Origin: Paratrimastix pyriformis
Lineage: Eukaryota; Preaxostyla; Paratrimastigidae
Length of the DNA: 31,201 bases
Reading direction: 5' to 3'
Assembly (NCBI GenBank): GCA_027972325.1
Contig: JAPMOS010000307.1
Location: 1 to 31,201, forward strand
Below the pieces are notes generated by a model that saw only the letters and a program-made list of their open reading frames with translations, was not told the DNA's origin and made no database searches. This document shows positions 29,972 through 31,201 of the stretch, in pieces; position 1 is the first letter of the stretch, and each line of letters begins with the position of its first letter. Made by a program: the position numbers and the translations under genes.

Positions 29972-30701
29972 CGACTCTTCTGACCCTCCAACTTCGCCAG
30001 AACGTTTTCCTACGCGTCCCCATCAACGTGGTGGGGGACCGGGACGTGTCCATTCCCGGTCTCACTCATCATCTGATTCATCGGCGACGAGGTGCAACAA
30101 AACTCCCCGCTCCCGCGTCCGTTCACGCTCACCGAAGCACGCGGATGCAAAGGGGGGTTCGCCTCGCCCCTCGGCCAAGAAGGCTGCGCGTACGGAGGCA
30201 ACCTCCACACGGAAGTTGCCTGCCTCCCCGCCTGCTCGGGAGGTGACGCCGCCCCCGCCTCCGCCCCCCCCTGCCGCCTTGGTGCCGGCCCCCGGTCCGG
30301 TCCAAACTGAGCAGGGGAAGCCGCTCCTGCAGTCCGCCTTGGGTCTCGCCCAGGCGGGATGGAAGGCGATCAAGGGGCCGTTTGCGCGGGCAGCCCCTGC
30401 TCCAACCAAGCCGGCTGCGGCCAAGTCGAGTGTTCTGGCGCCCCCTCCACCACCTCCCCCCACTTCTTGCCCTTCTGACCCTCCTTCACGTCCATCTGCT
30501 CCTCCTCTTCCCTCTGCCTCCCCAATCTCGTGTGCCGATCTTGGCGTCCGTGTGGTGCATGCTGGGCGTTCTCCTTTTCCTACCCCGGATGGACCGGCGG
30601 TGAGAGACTTCTCGTGGTTGCGCGCGAGCACTGTCTATGTGTGCTACACCCACGCACGATGGTATGTCGGGAGTAAACCTCCCCCGTTCAGGCCTTTTTA
30701 A
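29940..30701 (+). CDS. Ser/Arg- then Pro-rich reading frame, unidentified
   Basis: A frame different from that of the preceding segment, open across this stretch to the TAA at 30699-30701. It starts Ser/His/Asp-rich (SRHSSASSTDDSSDPPTSPE) and continues with RS-like sequence (RVRSRSPKHADAKGG). Pro/Ala tracts follow (VTPPPPPPPPAA), and it ends with a more ordered piece (RASTVYVCYTHARWYVGSK). It may be the disordered partner of the finger segment before it, or an independent frame. The relation between the two is unresolved. Its stop lies inside the first unit of the terminal tandem repeat. Confidence 0.38.
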   Translation, partial: HSRHSSASSTDDSSDPPTSPERFPTRPHQRGGGPGRVHSRSHSSSDSSATRCNKTPRSRVRSRSPKHADAKGGSPRPSAKKAARTEATSTRKLPASPPAREVTPPPPPPPPAALVPAPGPVQTEQGKPLLQSALGLAQAGWKAIKGPFARAAPAPTKPAAAKSSVLAPPPPPPPTSCPSDPPSRPSAPPLPSASPISCADLGVRVVHAGRSPFPTPDGPAVRDFSWLRASTVYVCYTHARWYVGSKPPPFRPF

Positions 30702-31201
30702 AATGTCTTTTCGTTCTTTTGTTTCATGGATGCGGGGTTCTGCGTGTTCTCTCTCTCCTGTCCGCTCCTTCCATTCCATGCGTCTGCTGCTGGTCTTCAG
30801 TGGGCGAGTGCGTCGTCCATGTTGGTTGGTGGTTTTATCGCATGTTACCCCCCACTTCGGTGGGATGCACCCCCGTTATGAGCTGATCAATACAGGGGGT
30901 GTTGGGCGGGGGACCCCTTTTGGGGTTTCTCCAAGTATCCAACACACAACACACACACCCGTTCAGGCCTTTTTAAAATGTCTTTTCGTTCTTTTGTTTC
31001 ATGGATGCGGGGGGTTCTGCGTGTTCTCTCTCTCCTGTCCGCTCCTTCCATTCCATGCGTCTGCTGCTGGTCTTCAGTGGGCGAGTGCGTCGTCCATGTT
31101 GGTTGGTGGTTTATCGCATGTTACCCCCACTTCGGTGGGATGCACCCCCGTTATGAGCTGATCAATACAGGGGTGTTGGGCGGGGGACCCCTTTGGGGTT
31201 C
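30683..31201. repeat. 275-bp tandem repeat, second unit cut by window end
   Basis: Units start at 30683 and 30958 with CCCGTTCAGGCCTTTTTAAA. I counted six differences between them, all in homopolymer length (runs of G, T and C) and none a substitution. Each has a CCCAC-TTCG-GTGGG stem-loop and an ACCCC/GGGGT stem. It could be a short satellite, a repeated gene end or the end of a larger repeat. The window does not show what follows. Confidence 0.88.

Overview
The window is eukaryotic. It shows short GT-AG introns of about 50 bp, long GC-rich non-coding stretches, microsatellites and minisatellites, two tRNA-derived promoter-like sequences, and non-LTR retrotransposons (LINEs) that carry an RNase H. 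There are no ribosome binding sites or operon-style packing. A protist or alga with a GC-rich, repeat-rich nuclear genome fits best. I cannot name the species. Many differences between repeat copies are one-base changes in homopolymer length, so some apparent frameshifts may be sequencing or assembly errors. Layout: 1-3287 is GC-rich and holds fragments that look like exons of an unidentified minus-strand gene, a 375-bp (GAT)n tract and a G-rich minisatellite. From 3288 to about 19570 two copies of one LINE lie head to tail on the minus strand. Copy 1 spans 3288-10720 and copy 2 spans 10721 to about 19570. Read 5' to 3', the fuller copy 2 has a pyrimidine/purine-biased leader, an ORF1 with a 12-residue tandem repeat and a membrane segment, then an ORF2 that starts directly after an in-frame stop. 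ORF2 runs in the order Cys pairs, APE endonuclease, reverse transcriptase, RNase H, Cys/His knuckle, and a C-terminal extension. I read that extension as an adenine-methyltransferase-like (PCIF1/Dam-like) domain. Both copies end in an (AC)n tail. 19571-20900 shows nothing I can support. 20909-23698 holds two related minus-strand genes with a charged N-terminus, a membrane helix and a C-terminal domain containing the motif SGRWDG. The first of them carries the same 183-bp leader as LINE copy 2. 23786-24079 is a 142-bp tandem repeat rich in perfect palindromes. It sits just upstream of a plus-strand gene (24134 to about 26430) that has a degraded or badly read duplicate at 26522-27826. The duplicated gene has a low-complexity Pro/Glu/Thr-rich first exon, a conserved intron of 51-54 bp and an unrecognised second exon. 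28400-29070 is packed with the words TTGTC and GACT and their complements, and two tRNA-like A/B-box promoters of opposite orientation lie within it or at its edge. 29550-30701 has a possible C2H2-finger coding segment followed by a Ser/Arg- and Pro-rich reading frame. The window ends in a 275-bp tandem repeat. The most unusual items are the LINE with a methyltransferase-like tail, its modular leader/ORF1 structure, and the SGRWDG gene pair that shares its leader.
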